A DNA stretch of 64,000 bases from Molothrus aeneus (taxonomy: Eukaryota; Chordata; Aves; Passeriformes; Icteridae): contig NC_089654.1 in the NCBI RefSeq assembly GCF_037042795.1, positions 18,217,001 through 18,281,000 of the forward strand, written 5' to 3'. The translations under genes and the position numbers were made by a program. The notes below the pieces were generated by a model. It was not told the DNA's origin. It saw only the letters and a program-made list of their open reading frames with translations, and did not search any database. Numbering within the stretch: the stretch's first letter is position 1; every line of letters starts with the position of its first letter. Positions 39,301 to 52,617 of the stretch are shown piece by piece.

Positions 39301-42300
39301 GTTCCTATAATTTTAGCTTTAGTAGCTCATTAATGCTATTTTTGATATCCATCTTACAGAATTCCTTTAAAGTGAATAGTAGAATTACTTCTGAAAAATA
39401 CAAATATACAGTAACTTTCTTAATCTGAAATGTATAACTACAGCTGTTGCACGCACTAACGGATTAACTGCTGACACTGCCCAGTCTAAATGCCCAGCAA
39501 ATAAAGAAAGGCAGAATCATGCTTCCAACATCCTCTACCCTCCTAGTGTCCTGAACAGGGTTAAAAAGTGGTTTGACTGGATAAAGCTAGGTCCAGCTAT
39601 GGTGGGAGAGGGTCCTGCTGCAGGCTGCTACTGCCTTTGTTTTCTGTCACTAGCAAGCAGAAGTGTCTGATGTGTATCAACTCAAAGAGTAGAATTTCTG
39701 CCCTAAGTAAACAGGGCTTTAGAAATCATCTTGAAGCCACTTTTTGATATTGGGAATGGGTAATGATTTCAGAGCATGGCATTGCTGCACCCAAACTCAT
39801 TCTGTAAACCTATTTGTAGAGAAAAATCCTATTCCAAATGACTCAGCAGGAAAATTCCTATCTATTTGAATAGGAATCTTTTGAACATATATAATTTTCA
39901 GTTTTAAATAACAATTTTTTTACAACTCTAGTGCCTCCTCAAAGCCTGTTGGTGGAAGGCAGATGCTGTGCTAGCAGGCAGATGCCAGGGCATTCCCAGC
40001 TGGGGTATCACAGCCTCCCCTGCCCCCTTTACTCTTCCATTAGATAACCAAGGCTTCAGTGCTCTGAGGGCAAAGTTACCCAGCTGTCTGAGCAGGCTCT
40101 ATGAAGAAACTCAACAGTCCCCCCAAGTTCCAGGACTCCTGGTTTCTGTGCCATTTGGAGTTCTATATTTGATCAAAGGAAAACGAAAATCTTTTTCACT
40201 TATGAGATCAGAGCTCTGAAAACTTCTTTTCCTTTGTTCCCTAGCAAATGCTTCTCAAACTGTAGACATAAAAATTAACTATGAGTAGGTTAAATTATAA
40301 AATTATAAACAACTTAGGAAAAGTTATCTTTAATTTATGTTGAACTATTCTAGGGAAGCAGTAAGGATGGTGTTTGCTGCTGCAGTTTCCAAGAAAGATG
40401 ACAGTTGTATTAAAAGTAAAATCAAAATATCTGAAAGTTGTGACTGATTCCTGGAATTATGAAATAAAGTTTTGCCCTTCAGTCAACGATGCAATAGCTA
40501 GCTACTACCAAAATTTTCATAAAACATATTTTGATTCACAAATAACTTACTACTTCTGGGATTTTTTTACAAAGGTGGTACTTGGATTTTGCTTGGATAT
40601 TTTTTCATTTCTCTTTTTTGCTGTTCCAAGAAAATAAAACAGACATTATCATGCTAAGATTCAGTGTTCTGGTTACATGTGAATTCTTCCTCTTTAATGC
40701 CACCCACTAAACAGAGTGTCAAACTAAAGTTAGGTTGCCAGTCCCCTATCCTGGCTTAGTCCTTTGCTCTGCACTGAATTTTGTAGCACATTTTCAGCAC
40801 TATTTTCCATGCTTTCTCCATTGTTCTCACTGGACATTCAAGAAAATAAATCCGAACAAAGGCATTTGTTACAAAATCTTGCAGTCCTAAAGTATTGTTC
40901 CCTTTGCTTATCGGAAGGATTAGGAAAGGGTTATTCAAAGTTCAGACTTTAAAACCAATGGGACTGATGTTAACTAGGATGTAGAGGCTGGCCACAGTAT
41001 GAGGGAGCACACAGAATTGCAAGTGTACGTGTTGAGTAGCTGCAATTAGGAATGGTGACAGAAGATACTTCAGCAATTCACTAGCACATTGTAAGCCTCA
41101 AAAATAACAAAATAAGCAAAAAGGCAATAACCAAAGAAAAAGTACAAAATTTCTCTCACAGCTCTTTCTTTTGTGGGTCAGTTACGATGGCTTGAAGGCT
41201 CTGGTAAGCTGTGCAGTTAAAATAAAGCAGCCTGTACTTGCAAAAAATTTTTTCTTCAAGAAGAAGCAAAACATTTTTCTTACTCCATCTGCAGTAGTTG
41301 GATTTGAACAATGGCTTTTTACTGGTTTTAGTAAAATGGTAACCTTCTTAAAACAGTCTAGAAGGCAACTCCCCTGTTTCATCTATGAGCACCTCCAGGA
41401 GTATAAAATCAAACTAGGAGTCAATTTTTTAAAGTAAGTGATGCATTTATATGATTCTCAATGGAAGGATGAATACCCACTAGAAATGCTGCTTAAAAAC
41501 ACCATCAACCATTTTATTTTAACAAAAAAAAAAAGACTAAATACCTATTGTGAACACATGGAATCTCAGTTGCAAATTTAATAGTTACCAGGCAAGAATA
41601 GGAAACATCTTGTGGAGGATAATAGACCAGAAAAAAACTTTCTAACCTATGAGCTATTTCTGCTCAGTCACCCACACACTTATGGCTTCTTACAAAACTT
41701 TCCAACATGAGCATCAAGGCTGCCCTGAACACTTTGTTGAACTGGGGCTAAGTCTAATTTTAATCTCTGGTTTTGACAGTATTTTCTTTATTCTTTTATC
41801 AGTAGAACCAGTTTTTATAGGATACAACCTGCTATCTTAGCCCATACCAATACTGCATTTGCAGTTCCCTGAGGTGCCATACGAATTAGGTCAATTGATA
41901 GAGCTCTTTGTATGAGCAGCAATTAACATGTTTATTCAACCTGCACCTGAGTCACCCAGTCACAGGATAATTGAGACCAGAAGGGCCCTATGGAGGTTAC
42001 CTATTCCATTCCCTTCAAAGTTAGATCAAGTTCCAAGTCAAATCAGTTTGCTCATGGCATTGTCCACTTTTGAGTACCTCAAGTATTTTCATCTCTCTCT
42101 ATTGATGGGGAATACCTGAATATTTTCATCTCTTGAATACAGAAGTGTTACTAAATGAATTGTACTTCATTTAGAAAAACCAATCAACCACAAAAACAAA
42201 AAACCACAACAAGACACTAAGATGATGTTTTGGTGGGTTTTTTTTTAATTTTTCATTTATTTTTGTTATGTACACTGAAGTAGTCTGGAGTTTTGGTTGT

Positions 42301-44443
42301 AATCGAGCTCAATAGTGAAAAGCAAATTTGACTTTCATTAAGCCTAAAAAAAAAAGACTTAAAAGCAACTGAAATGGTATGCTCAAAATAAGCACTTTGT
42401 GCACTCAAGTCTTAGTTTCTTTTCACTTTCATAACATCCAACACAAATGACTTGCATTTTTCCTTTTTATTGATTGCTTTTCTAACAGCAGTTTCACCCA
42501 AAATACAGCATGAAACTGAGGTGTTTTGCTCACCCCCAAAGTAAATTACTCTATTCTCTCATGATCAGCTAACTGCATGACTGTTCCCCTCCCATTTTAT
42601 GTTCCTATTTAAAAACCTCTCAACAATTAATTTAGACTGTGAATGTGCCCTAGGAAATACAAGACTGGCACAGTACTATAGCACAGTACTTACTGGCTGC
42701 TTAGCACAGTAAATTCAATCTTTTAATTGAGATAATTTTTAACGTGGGAGAAAACAGAATCACTCCTGTATCGTGGGGTCTATGAATCACAACAAAATAT
42801 ATTGACTGAATAGGTTAATATTGATTTACCACATGAGATTCTAGAAACCCTTCCAAAAAATCTAAACACAGAGTTTTAAAAGCAAAATTACCACCAGAAC
42901 CAACAAAATTTACCAAAATTCTCAGTTAATCAACACCATCATCAGAGTATTTAATGAATCTCTTTAAAAAAGCCCTTAAAACCTCTTCTTCCTGCACCCT
43001 GGAGGTTAGACTGAGCTTTGAAATATGACCCACACAAATGACAATCTTTCCACAGCAATACATCTCCAAGAGGAATGGGAGTCTGTTCTCTCCTGTGCCC
43101 TGTAGAGCGGGAGGCAGCAGCAGGCCAGCAGGCAGCCCTGAGGAGTGAGCTGGGAGCAGTCACTGTCTAGAAACAGCCTAGGATGCAAAAAAATGCTCCA
43201 AAGCATTAGCAGCACACACAAGATAGGACTGCTCCTGGTGCTCACTTCACATGTTCCTCAAAATACCAGGCTGATCCTTTTTACTGTAGGAGAAGGTTTA
43301 GACTCTTCTCATGGTTGCAGGATGGTTTACCATTCTATACAACTGGATATGGAGCAGGGAGTGCACCATTCAGGTTTAGAGCCTGCTTACATCACTTAGG
43401 ATTTACCATTTTACTTGATTTCAAAGATTCACAAAAGTACATCATGCTAAAAATTCTGAATATCAAATTTTCTGGTCTTGTGCAATCTGAGGCACTTGCC
43501 AAGTCCTCTGTCAGAGCATTTATACCCAAAGGACCATGAAAACATGCCATGGGTTAATTCGCTGGCATGACCATGTCCTGGAGAGGCAGGCACATTGTTC
43601 ACCAAGGCTTTCAGAATTTGCTAGCCTAGATGACCATCTCCAAGCCAAAGACCTTCTCATTCTATCAGTGTGTCTTCTGCTGAGTCAGTGTTTTTATTCT
43701 GAGGCACATTCAATGTATGTGCCTGAACTTCTAAAATCTAACCTAGTGTCAGAAGAGAACAATCTAAACACTGCTCAGTTCCCATGTTGTTGACTATATT
43801 CATGTTCATCTCTCTGCTAAATGGAGACAATTCTTCCAATCTCTGAAATGTCATCAATGTTCCAATTTCTGCATCTTTAATACAGAATGAAGTAATTGCT
43901 AATTTTTAAGACTAAACCTTGTAAAGTGCAACTAAGAAATATTGTGTAAGAGAGAAGTCTCAGTTCTCTTGTATATGCACAAGAAATAACTAATACCCAG
44001 ACCAGCTGAACCAGAATAATGAATGTTTCAATGCCTGTTTAATTTGCAAAGTTAAAAAAAAGATATTTCAGAGATCAGATCAGTTCGGCTTAAAGATGTA
44101 ACATAATGAGTTTCTCTAGAGTTAATTAATGAGACCAGAAGAAATTCCCAATAGTTTCTTTGAGATCCCACTTGTACTGAGAAGAAAAATATATGCTGAG
44201 GAACTGTACTTCAATGCTGAGTTCCAGCTCTATACAGCAATTTGCAGAGAACTGCTTAGTTACCAGACCTCCGAGTCTTTTTCTAAAAGGTCTTCCTAGG
44301 ACAAACAGTTTGAAGGACAAACTCCTGTAAGAGGACCAGCAGTCACAAGCTAAGTAATCTCCAAAAGACCCATCTGACAAAACTGTTAAGGGACAGGACA
44401 TGCAGCTAAAAGAGCAATCTGTATTTGCATTGGTCAGGGTTAC
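36377..44443 (-). other. DPYD: DPYD intron 11 (8067 bp)
   Basis: This is a GT-AG intron between exons 11 and 12. It holds a CR1-like fragment at about 41.96-42.12 kb, an eight-G run at 36959-36966, a seven-C run near 38.85 kb, and a modestly GC-richer patch at about 39.95-40.16 kb. No coding sequence is recognised. Confidence 0.9.
41961..42118 (-). mobile_element. CR1-like LINE 3'-region fragment
   Basis: On the plus strand the stretch begins CACAGGATAATTGAGACCAG, followed by AAGGGCCCTATGGAGG. It continues through sequence resembling the CR1 reverse complement (tccaac..., caggttgctcaggaccttgtcc, gttttgaatatctccaaggatggggactcc). About 155 nt can be followed with many substitutions and small gaps. 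It is in sense with DPYD and is an old, truncated copy. Confidence 0.65.
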
Positions 44444-44654
44444 CTTTATCATCGCTCAGAACGGAGCCAAAGGCACTGATCACCACGTTGGCTTTCAGAC
44501 GAACAACCTGATCCTCATCCTCTCTCCAGCTTCCATCGCTGTCCTGCTCCGTTCGAACAAATTCCATAGCAACAATTTGTCCACCTTTAAGAACAACTTT
44601 CCGAGGAGAGAGGAAAGGCAGAAATTCACACTTCTCCTCTTTTGCAAGTTCCAT
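44444..44654 (-). CDS. DPYD: DPYD exon 11: residues 377-447, rest of NADPH domain
   Basis: This 211-nt exon opens with the Met377 codon directly after ctctacag and ends with the first base of codon 447 (GATAAAG|gtaacc). It begins MELAKEEKCEFLPFLSPRKV and ends with VVISAFGSVLSDDK. Ala437-Phe438-Gly439 match human residues annotated as binding NADP+. The middle, around QDSDGSWREDEDQ (about residues 414-426), is the most divergent part of the window's coding sequence, as expected for a surface beta-hairpin. The Met at the exon start is internal, not a translation start. From about residue 442 the chain returns to FAD domain II. Joined to exon 12, the split codon reads G|TC, valine. Confidence 0.97.
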
Positions 44655-46304
44655 CTGTAGAGTAGAAGCAATAAAATATATAACTTTAACATGCTGCATT
44701 TTCAGGGAAAAAAACCCCAAACAAACCAACCAGGAAATATTTTTTGACTCAAGATGTTACCATGGATTCTACTACAGCAGAAATCAGCCTTGTCCAGTAT
44801 GCAGAGAGTCATCTTACAGTCAGCTTCAGAGCCTCTCATGCTATCACATCAAGCAGTGGCAGTAAGTAAACTTTCAAGGCAAATATTTCTCAAATATTTT
44901 CTTATTTCTCCAATATATTTTTTTTTATTTTTCTGTTACTTTGAATATGTTTAACTTTTTTTAGGGCAAAAGATTTCTCTTACATTAATATCTGTGTCTT
45001 TTAAGAAGTGGCCTAGTATTAACTTAGTCCATGCCCTGATTTATGTTTACTATGATTTTAAGATTTTATTAAATGCTGACTAACGTGTACAAGCAACAGT
45101 TTTCTGAGTGACAATCCAGACTTAAGGATCTTCTGAATCTCTGCTGTGGTAAAACTGTTAAAGCCAATAATCTTCAGAATTTGACTGTCTCTATCTACAC
45201 AACTTTTTTGAACATGTAATATCCCACCTGACATGATTTTATCATGGCCATTACTAAATGAAGCTACTTTTATTTTACTGTTTTCAAGACTCACTGCACG
45301 ATTGGATGAGTAAAAATATTGACAACTTTTAGAAATTTACCCAGGGTTCTATGAAAGATTTTGGTTCAGATTATAGTAAGAATCTGAATAGCACATGAGT
45401 CTGTGCAATGGCTTGGTAATCCTGTTGTGTCTAGAACTCTTGACTGAAGTGCAACAGAAGTAAATCATGCACCAAGAAACCCTCTATTACTTCCTTTGCA
45501 GCTCCATTTCCCTTCTGGAAGATCTAAGATGCCCATATTCTTGAACCAGAAGACCAAACTACCATAAATCTCATTATAAAGATGCATTAGATGGTGTGCT
45601 ATTCTCAAGTATATAAAAGTGTAATGTACCAAATAAATAAAAACAGAAAAAGACCACCAAAATAAGAAAAAAATCTGAAAAAACTCCTACTGTACATATA
45701 AATTGAGGAAGCAGAATAATTTCAAAATGTGCAGATGATCTAATAAATGCCAAACTACAAAGCCAAACTAAAACCAAATGGATTGCAATGCTGAAATATG
45801 TGATGAATAACATTGCTTCACTGTCATTGGCAGTGATTCAAAGCCAAAATCACTGCAAGTAATTTTCTCACCAGAATGAAAGGAAAGGTAAGAAAGAAAG
45901 AAAGCCTTCTATAGGCTCATAAAGCAATGTCAGAATCACTGAGATTCCTTAAACAACAGCTAGAAGGTATCATTATAGGATATAACCATGATCTGAAGAG
46001 CTACCTACAATACTCTAATGGCTGTTTGATTCCAACATTGAAAATTTTAGTTCATTTCCTAACTTACAAGAAATTCTAACCCCGTTTGCAAATACATCTC
46101 TCTGCCTTGTCAGGAAACAAATACAACAGTGGAAAATTATTTAAACACAGAGTATACAAAGTGAGCCTCAGATCTTTAATAGACATTAACGCATTTTTAT
46201 AACCAAAACCTTTAGCAGATGTCTGCTAAGTACCTATAGCATGCTTTCAGGCCACATAGAAGTACCTAATATGCCTTCTCAGAAATGCTGCTATTCAGTT
46301 TTAC
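44655..46304 (-). other. DPYD: DPYD intron 10 (1650 bp)
   Basis: This is the shortest intron in the window, GT-AG, between exons 10 and 11. It contains an open frame at 45058-45294 with no recognisable family and a short AAAG-type run near 45.89 kb. Nothing else stands out. Confidence 0.9.
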
Positions 46305-46474
46305 CTCTTCTGGGACAGCCCTGATATGAGTGAATCCCTTCCTGAAGACCACGAAGACGCGACGAGCTCCGCAGCGCAGAGCAGATGTTGCACAGTCAAA
46401 AGCAGTGTCTCCTGCCCCGAGTACAATCACAGTTCCATGGATTGGTGGCAATGGAGAGTGACAGGCACACATCC
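46305..46474 (-). CDS. DPYD: DPYD exon 10: residues 320-376, NADPH-binding Rossmann motif
   Basis: This 170-nt exon completes codon 320 (G|GG) and ends exactly after Glu376. The acceptor is atctttcag|GG and the donor GAAGAG|gtaaaa. It carries the dinucleotide fold of the NADPH domain. The glycine-rich turn VLGAGDTAFDCATS puts Ala340-Thr343 at the positions annotated as NADP+ contacts in the human enzyme. Arg364-Lys365 and Arg371, which contact the NADP+ 2'-phosphate side, are also present. Electrons enter DPD here from NADPH, pass to FAD, then through iron-sulphur clusters to FMN. The segment is almost identical to human (Pro330, His332, Thr334, Val361, Thr368 and His369 are local changes), which implies strong constraint. 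Confidence 0.97.
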
Positions 46475-46831
46475 CTGAAAGATAAAAGGAAAACCCCATT
46501 TTCAAGTAGAGAAGCCATTTCTGCATGACAGCTCAAAAGGTACTTGTACTCAAAGCAGTGTAAAATTGCATCTTACAGTTTCCAAGCATGGAGTGTCACT
46601 ATCAAATTATTCTGCACTACTGAAAGACAGTTTCATTCCCCCTTTTAAGATATGCTCATATACATAATTTCATAGTCAGTACTCTAAACAGCTGCATCTT
46701 CCTATTGAGAAAGAATTCAAATGACAACATGTTTGTAGGATTGTGGGTCGTGTCAGATTGAAACTAGAATTGTGAGATCTTTTTATTCAAAAAGTAAGTT
46801 TCTCTCTCATCAGATTCATCATCCTCCCAGC

Positions 46832-46909
46832 TAAAAAAAACCAACAAAAAACAAAAACAAAACCAATCCAAAACAACAACAATGGGACAAAACAACAACA
46901 ACAAAAAAG
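46832..46909. repeat. CAA/A-rich low-complexity tract
   Basis: The plus strand is dominated by AAC, ACA and A runs, including an ACAACAACAACAA-like section near 46890. In the DPYD transcript it would read as a U-rich, (UUG)n-like tract about 360 nt upstream of the exon 10 acceptor. Confidence 0.85.
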
Positions 46910-47480
46910 ATGACCAGTTGTTGTTAGTTATAGTTTTGTGTGATAGTATACCAAGATCAGTCCCCTCAGATTTCTATAAAGCACTGACACTGTTCTGGTG
47001 GTGACATGATTCTCTGAGGCTATTCATCAGCTGAACATGAAGGAAAAGAATATTTTAACAGCAATTCCTAGTTCTTCTACTGGAAGAAAATGCTTAATCT
47101 ACAGTTGTTTTCGATAAATCATTTGTAAAAAGTTACATGGAGAAAATGAAAACATTATGTGTTGATCATCTACAGCTTGTATTTAATGATTCAATTAAAC
47201 AAGAAATAGTTAAGCAAAACTGAACTGTGTCTGTTCCCTGGATGAGACTGCACTTTATCACATGTTTAAGTACAACTAACTGTTGATTAGGCAAATGGTT
47301 ACAACTTGGAAAATACTGACATAAATCATACAAAGCTATATTCTCACCGAGTCCAGGACAGTTCCAGTCAGGAGGCACTAAGCTGGCCATTTACTTACTG
47401 TACTTTAACTCAAGTATCCTACTGTAGCAGATTTTCATATGTAATTGTGGCACACAAGCATTACTGAAGTAAACATTTTT

Positions 47481-47513
47481 ATTTAGACATACATACTTTT
47501 CATTTAGACATAC
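47481..47513. repeat. Short direct repeat, 12 bp at 21-bp offset
   Basis: ATTTAGACATAC occurs at 47481 and 47502. Confidence 0.8.
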
Positions 47514-49492
47514 AAGCAGAGTGAGAAATTCCCCCGCTCACCCATGAATGTGGCATCACATTGGCTATTTATTTAACAGGATTCTTAGTCTGAAATTCTC
47601 TCTAAAAACTTTTCTCATTTATTTTTAGTGAACTTAATACTCCATACAAATTGACCAGTGGAAAAAACACAAGTGAAGCAGGGGGCTGGCAGCTCAGAGT
47701 GCCATTAGAGTGTGAGTGTAGATGGGATCAGTCAGAGCAGCCTGCTTTGCTCCTGGGAACACACTCCTGAGGTAAATTCACAGCTATGTATTTGCAAGAG
47801 GAAACCCTTTTGGAGGAAAGTGTATTAACAAGTGGCATTCAGAATTAATAAGCAGGCAGAATATATATTTTACCATGAATAAGTCTATTATGTCTATTAT
47901 TTAGATAACTGTCACAGTGAAAAAAGGAGGATAGCGTAGGATGTAGTACGTGTATATTTTATTTTATAATTCCATGCCTTAAAGAGCAAAAGGTGCTATA
48001 GCTACAGACAGACACTAGGAGAATTAAGTAAAAGAGACCATGTTAATTAACAGACAACACCAAAGACCTATCTATTACTGTCAATCAGAAAAGGTTAGTT
48101 CTTCCAAGTTCATCCTTTTTCCCATTGTAGACTTAATATAAAAAAATCATATTATCATATTTGCTAGCTTATCAAGAGGGTTACTTTGCAATATTTTGAA
48201 ATATGTGGATCACAGTATATAGATCCTCCTGCAGGCAGGTGACTTACAGTACACAACTGTTACATATCTTCTCAGAATTCTACAAGGTATTTTTAGTCAA
48301 ATTGTTTCAAGAGAGTTTTGTTTTGCAGAATTTACTTTTCCTTTGTTAATCTACGAATGTGCTGCACTGCATATTCTCAATCTGTTTTAATTTTAAACAT
48401 CTCTGTCTTCAAAAAGAAAACCCAAAAGTTCACCCTTTTCTCCCAAATCATTTAAGATTACTCTGAGCTTAAGAATACAGAAATAAGCATTTGATAAAAA
48501 CAGCTAGGAGATGGGACAGATGGGATGCAGAATTTCACTTCTGAAATTTTGCATCAAATGGGGTAATAAATGTTACTCTTATAAGCAGAATAATCTGCCA
48601 TAGAATATATATTTCTCAAAATTGTTTAAGAAAAGTCCACTAAATAATCCTATATGATGCTAAAAATCAGTTTGTAGATAAAAGAAGTTATATTAAGTCA
48701 TATGTAAAATACCACATTCTGTCCCAAGTAAAAAAAAAAACCAAACTGTACACTGATTTCTTTTTTGTCTGGGGAATCTAGACCATGAAGAAATGTGGCA
48801 TAGAAATCACATATTTGAGGCTTATGAGTTCATATTCAGGGACACTGAAAGCATCTGTACTCCTTAGGAAGCAAATGCAGCTATGTCTGAGCTCAAAGAA
48901 AGATGTGAAACCATACAACAAGACTGCATTTGGTGCCTATGAACTGAGCACTTTCTTATTAACTCCTGTCATAATCCTGGTGTCCTGAGTCTTAGACTGT
49001 AAGTTCATTGGGTAAAGAACGAGTGCTGATCTAAATGTGTCTATAAAGCCTGCAGCACATGACTCAGGATCAAGTAAAAGAATCTATCAACAATCTGCAA
49101 ATCAGCTGCTTATATAAGTCAGAAACACCTTTTTTAATATCAGATTTTTTCAAACCGTCTTATATATACCATTTTTATCATGATGCTTCATACAAAGGAG
49201 AAACTTGTGTCATCTTTAGACTATAATTCAAACTAACCAATATAACTTATTAGGGGAAATTATTTGCCATAAATTTAGTTTACATGATTATTCAGTTTAT
49301 AATCTCTGGATCTAACTTTCCTGACCATGCTCCTGAGGTTGCCACTCACCAAGAGAAAATCCTGTCCCAGACATATTCAGTGGAAGGTACTTTGTAACTG
49401 GATGTGCTGCTTTGTAGCCCAACAGTTTGATATAACAATAACTGCTAATGACTTATTGAATGTGATTACAACAAGAACACAGTACCACACAC

Positions 49493-49600
49493 CTGGTTTA
49501 CTTGCCATTGCTACCAAAGGTAAGAAGTCTTTAGATGTGTAGAATCCTTGATTCATTTTCAGCCCTTGGAATATACTCTCTCTGTTTGGTTCCGGCAAAC
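49493..49600 (-). CDS. DPYD: DPYD exon 9: residues 284-320, junction of FAD domain and NADPH domain
   Basis: This 108-nt exon starts after the first base of codon 284 and ends with the first base of codon 320. It encodes a peptide beginning LPEPNRESIFQGL and including the strongly conserved stretch QGFYTSKDFLPLVA. The acceptor reads tctatttcag|G and the donor CCAG|gtgtgt. In the known porcine structure this part of the chain leaves FAD domain II (to about residue 286) and enters NADPH domain III. It differs from remembered human DPYD at several surface-type positions: E287, R290, S292, K298, M299, N300, M315, A316 and P319. The FYTSKDFLP core is unchanged. Exon 8 should supply the first base (G) of the Gly284 codon but is not in view. 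Confidence 0.95.
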
Positions 49601-52600
49601 CTGAAATAGATATTTTATGGCACATAAGAATTACACCGAAAATTTTAGTGACCAACATATATTTTGAATTACATGCATGTTCTCAAAAACATCATCCATA
49701 CAAGCACTTTCACAAACCCTTAGATGTTTCCAAAATAACATTGCAGATGATCACATTTGTAGTCTGCAGCTTACATAACTGGTGATTGTTTAATAGTACA
49801 GGCACTTGAAAATCAGGTTCCTTGACAATGTGTGTACTTGTATAACTCATAATAAAACAAATGCAGGGGAAGGGATTAGAGAGAACAGGGTGCAAAAGCA
49901 GATAATACAAATGAGGCAGTAACAAACAGCTTAACTGATGAGGGGAGGAGGGCAAATGGCAGTGCTGTAGGTCTGATCTGTATTTGTATGCCATAATTTT
50001 TGCCATTCTTGATTATTTTCTCAAAACCTTGAAGTCCTGATTGGCTGACATTTATTCCTAGTTATCAAAACCACACATTTAGACAGAATCCATAGGATAC
50101 AGGCAAGGATTTACCACACAACTATTAATAGCAACAAATACCTTTCAGTTAAAAGAAAGCAACAAAAAGCATCTTCCAATCACCAAAGAACATCATCTCA
50201 TTTTGGTGTGAATGGTTGGACAGTGCCAAAGCCTAGCATGGCTGACACACCAGTTAAGCCATTTTATTCATGGAAATGCAATCAGGGTATTTTCAACACG
50301 CTCAACTTTCATGTTTACATCTAAAACCCCATAATATTATCAAAAGTATGCTAATTGATGATTACATACTGAAATGGAGTAAATGTCAACAATTTTTGTA
50401 AGAAAACATACTAGCACTGAGGCATCCTGAGCAAGCAGGAAAAACATGAGCATACAAAGCAATCTGTGTTCCCTCCATTCTCAGGCACGGGTGGCAGCAG
50501 ACTAATATTACTCCTCTTTGAGACACACTGGTCTGGAAAACCCTAACACAATTTTAGCATCTACAATAATGCAGAATTGCACGTTGAGGAGCAATTTTCC
50601 AAATAGGGAAGGCTTGGGGTCTTTTTCTATTAATTAAGCAACAAAAATCCGTCTCATTACAACATAGGACCCGAACTACCTAATGAGAAAACTCAGTACT
50701 TTTTCATGAGTTACCTATATGAAGGAAGTTTTTTGAACTTTTAGAACTCTGAATGTAGTTACTATATTACTAGAAAAATAAAATACATTTTTAGATTTAT
50801 TAGTTTCAGTGAAGCAAAACAAAATAAAACTCTCAGTGAATTCAAAATGCTTACAAGCCAAAAAGCAAATTTAAAAAATCCTGAAATTTGATCTCTATTT
50901 CTAAAGAAAAATCATGACTCAGTTGCTGAACACCCAACTCTGAAACCAACACTGATCTATAGTTGGATATTGAGAAAAATAAGGTTAAAAAAATAATAGC
51001 ACATCCTGAACTTCAAGACCTTTGGATGCTGTACTTTCTGGGTAGACTGGAATTTCAGCTACTGAATAATGAATAATGGATATCTTAAGAGGCTGCCAGA
51101 AATACTCAGTACTATTGAAAGTACAATATGTATTAAATGCATTAAAGAAACTATTTTTAAAAGGGCATCGATTTTTCTCTATGTATTTATTGCAAAATCA
51201 TCTATGGCAAGAAGAGCACCTCAGAAAAAGCTCTCAGTGACTGCCTGCAGGCAGAGGACAGAGTAATGCAACCATTCCTATTGAGATACCCATAAACCAA
51301 CTCAGAGGCCTCAGTTTACTCTTGGGAGAAACACTCTTGTCATTAGTGGGATGTCCAGCCTGCATTAAAAATAATTTCCTTTCCACCTAATATGTACCTC
51401 CATTCAAACTCAAAGAGAAACTCTCAAATTATTTTTTCCCACTTATTTTTTGCTGCTTTTATCATCTCCTAATGAAAACTATTCGGTCTCTAACAGCATC
51501 AGTATTTTAGCTCCCATAGGCTGAATAAAGAGTATAATAAAGGAAGTGTTGCAATGTTCTTTGTCTAGGTTCATCACTAGTCTTTTCAGATTCATCACTG
51601 AAATAAAAGGAGTTGGATTAAGAGTGCATTGGGTTCAATAATGTTTAGCCTGGCTGATATGACCAAACAACTGCCAAAGAGGTAGTCAATATACGTGGCA
51701 TTATCTGCTATTTATTTTACTATTTTCATTTTGCTGAAAACTCCCTGAAAAACAGTTTTGTGATATTTACACTTTAAGGAAATGCAGGGGATTTCTTCTT
51801 TTATACTTATAAACACTTAGCACAGATTGAAGCTCTTTGCTAAGCACCTGCTGGAAATTGTATTGTGCTAGATTCTGATGCATCTCTTTTCCTGTTCAGT
51901 ATTTGCTATTCTAATGACTGCATTTACTTTTGTTAAAATAGAGAGATTTAGTACTTCTTCAAGCCACAAGGCAAGCTAAGAAAGAGACAGACTGAGGCAG
52001 ACAGAGAAAGAGATCAAGAACAGATAAGATTCACTTTAGAGACACCATTTCATAATAAACATTCACCCCACAGAAGTATGCTTTACAGAGAGATCAAATA
52101 TTGATAAATAGCCAACAGCCTCTTGGGAGAGAGAATATTCAACAAAAAATAGCTGTAGAGGAAAAATGCAATTTTGAGCAAATGGTTTTAGAGAAGAAAT
52201 AAAATTTAAAAAAACCCAGTCACCTATGAAAGCCACAATTTAGGTCAAAATAATGAACCAAGAGAAACCCTCTTTGAAGATAAATCAGAGAGATCCTTTA
52301 GACAAAGGTAATTCACACACTAGTACAAAATAGCTAAGAGCCACCCAACAAAAAATGCTTAGAAAAATATAAGGTCTTTTCCCTAGCTTCTAGGCTGAAG
52401 CCAAATAAGTCAGTTCTCTGTTCTCCAAATCCACTTGCAAGCCATCTAAAAAGATTTTTTTATTTATTATTTGCTACTGCGTGTTCTGAAAAATTCTGTC
52501 ACTATCCCACATCTTCCATCATTAAATAATCTGTATCAATATCTAGTGATAACAATTATTTCCTTCCCCTGCACTGAAGAACAGCTCTTTTGAAGGGCAA

Positions 52601-52617
52601 GCAAGAGGAGGCAGATT

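Larger units (their letters stand above)
46475..49492 (-). other. DPYD: DPYD intron 9 (3018 bp)
   Basis: This is a GT-AG intron between exons 9 and 10. About 360 nt upstream of the exon 10 acceptor, in transcript sense, is a T-rich (TTG)n-like tract, seen as a CAA/A-rich stretch on the plus strand. A short 21-nt-offset duplication lies at 47481-47513. No gene is recognised. Confidence 0.9.

Noticed and set aside
44652..44654. ATG at the start of exon 11 as an alternative translation start
   Set aside because: It follows a splice acceptor and lies at Met377 within the NADPH domain, so it is an internal codon.
45058..45294. Open frame in intron 10, DPYD orientation, with a lysine-rich, ordered-looking C-terminal half
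   Set aside because: No family motif, no splice sites placing it in frame with exons 10 and 11, and exon lengths already account for the whole protein there.
50211..50240. AATGGTTGGACAG stretch examined as a CR1 tail
   Set aside because: Similarity stops after about 13 nt. The expected following CR1 sequence is absent.
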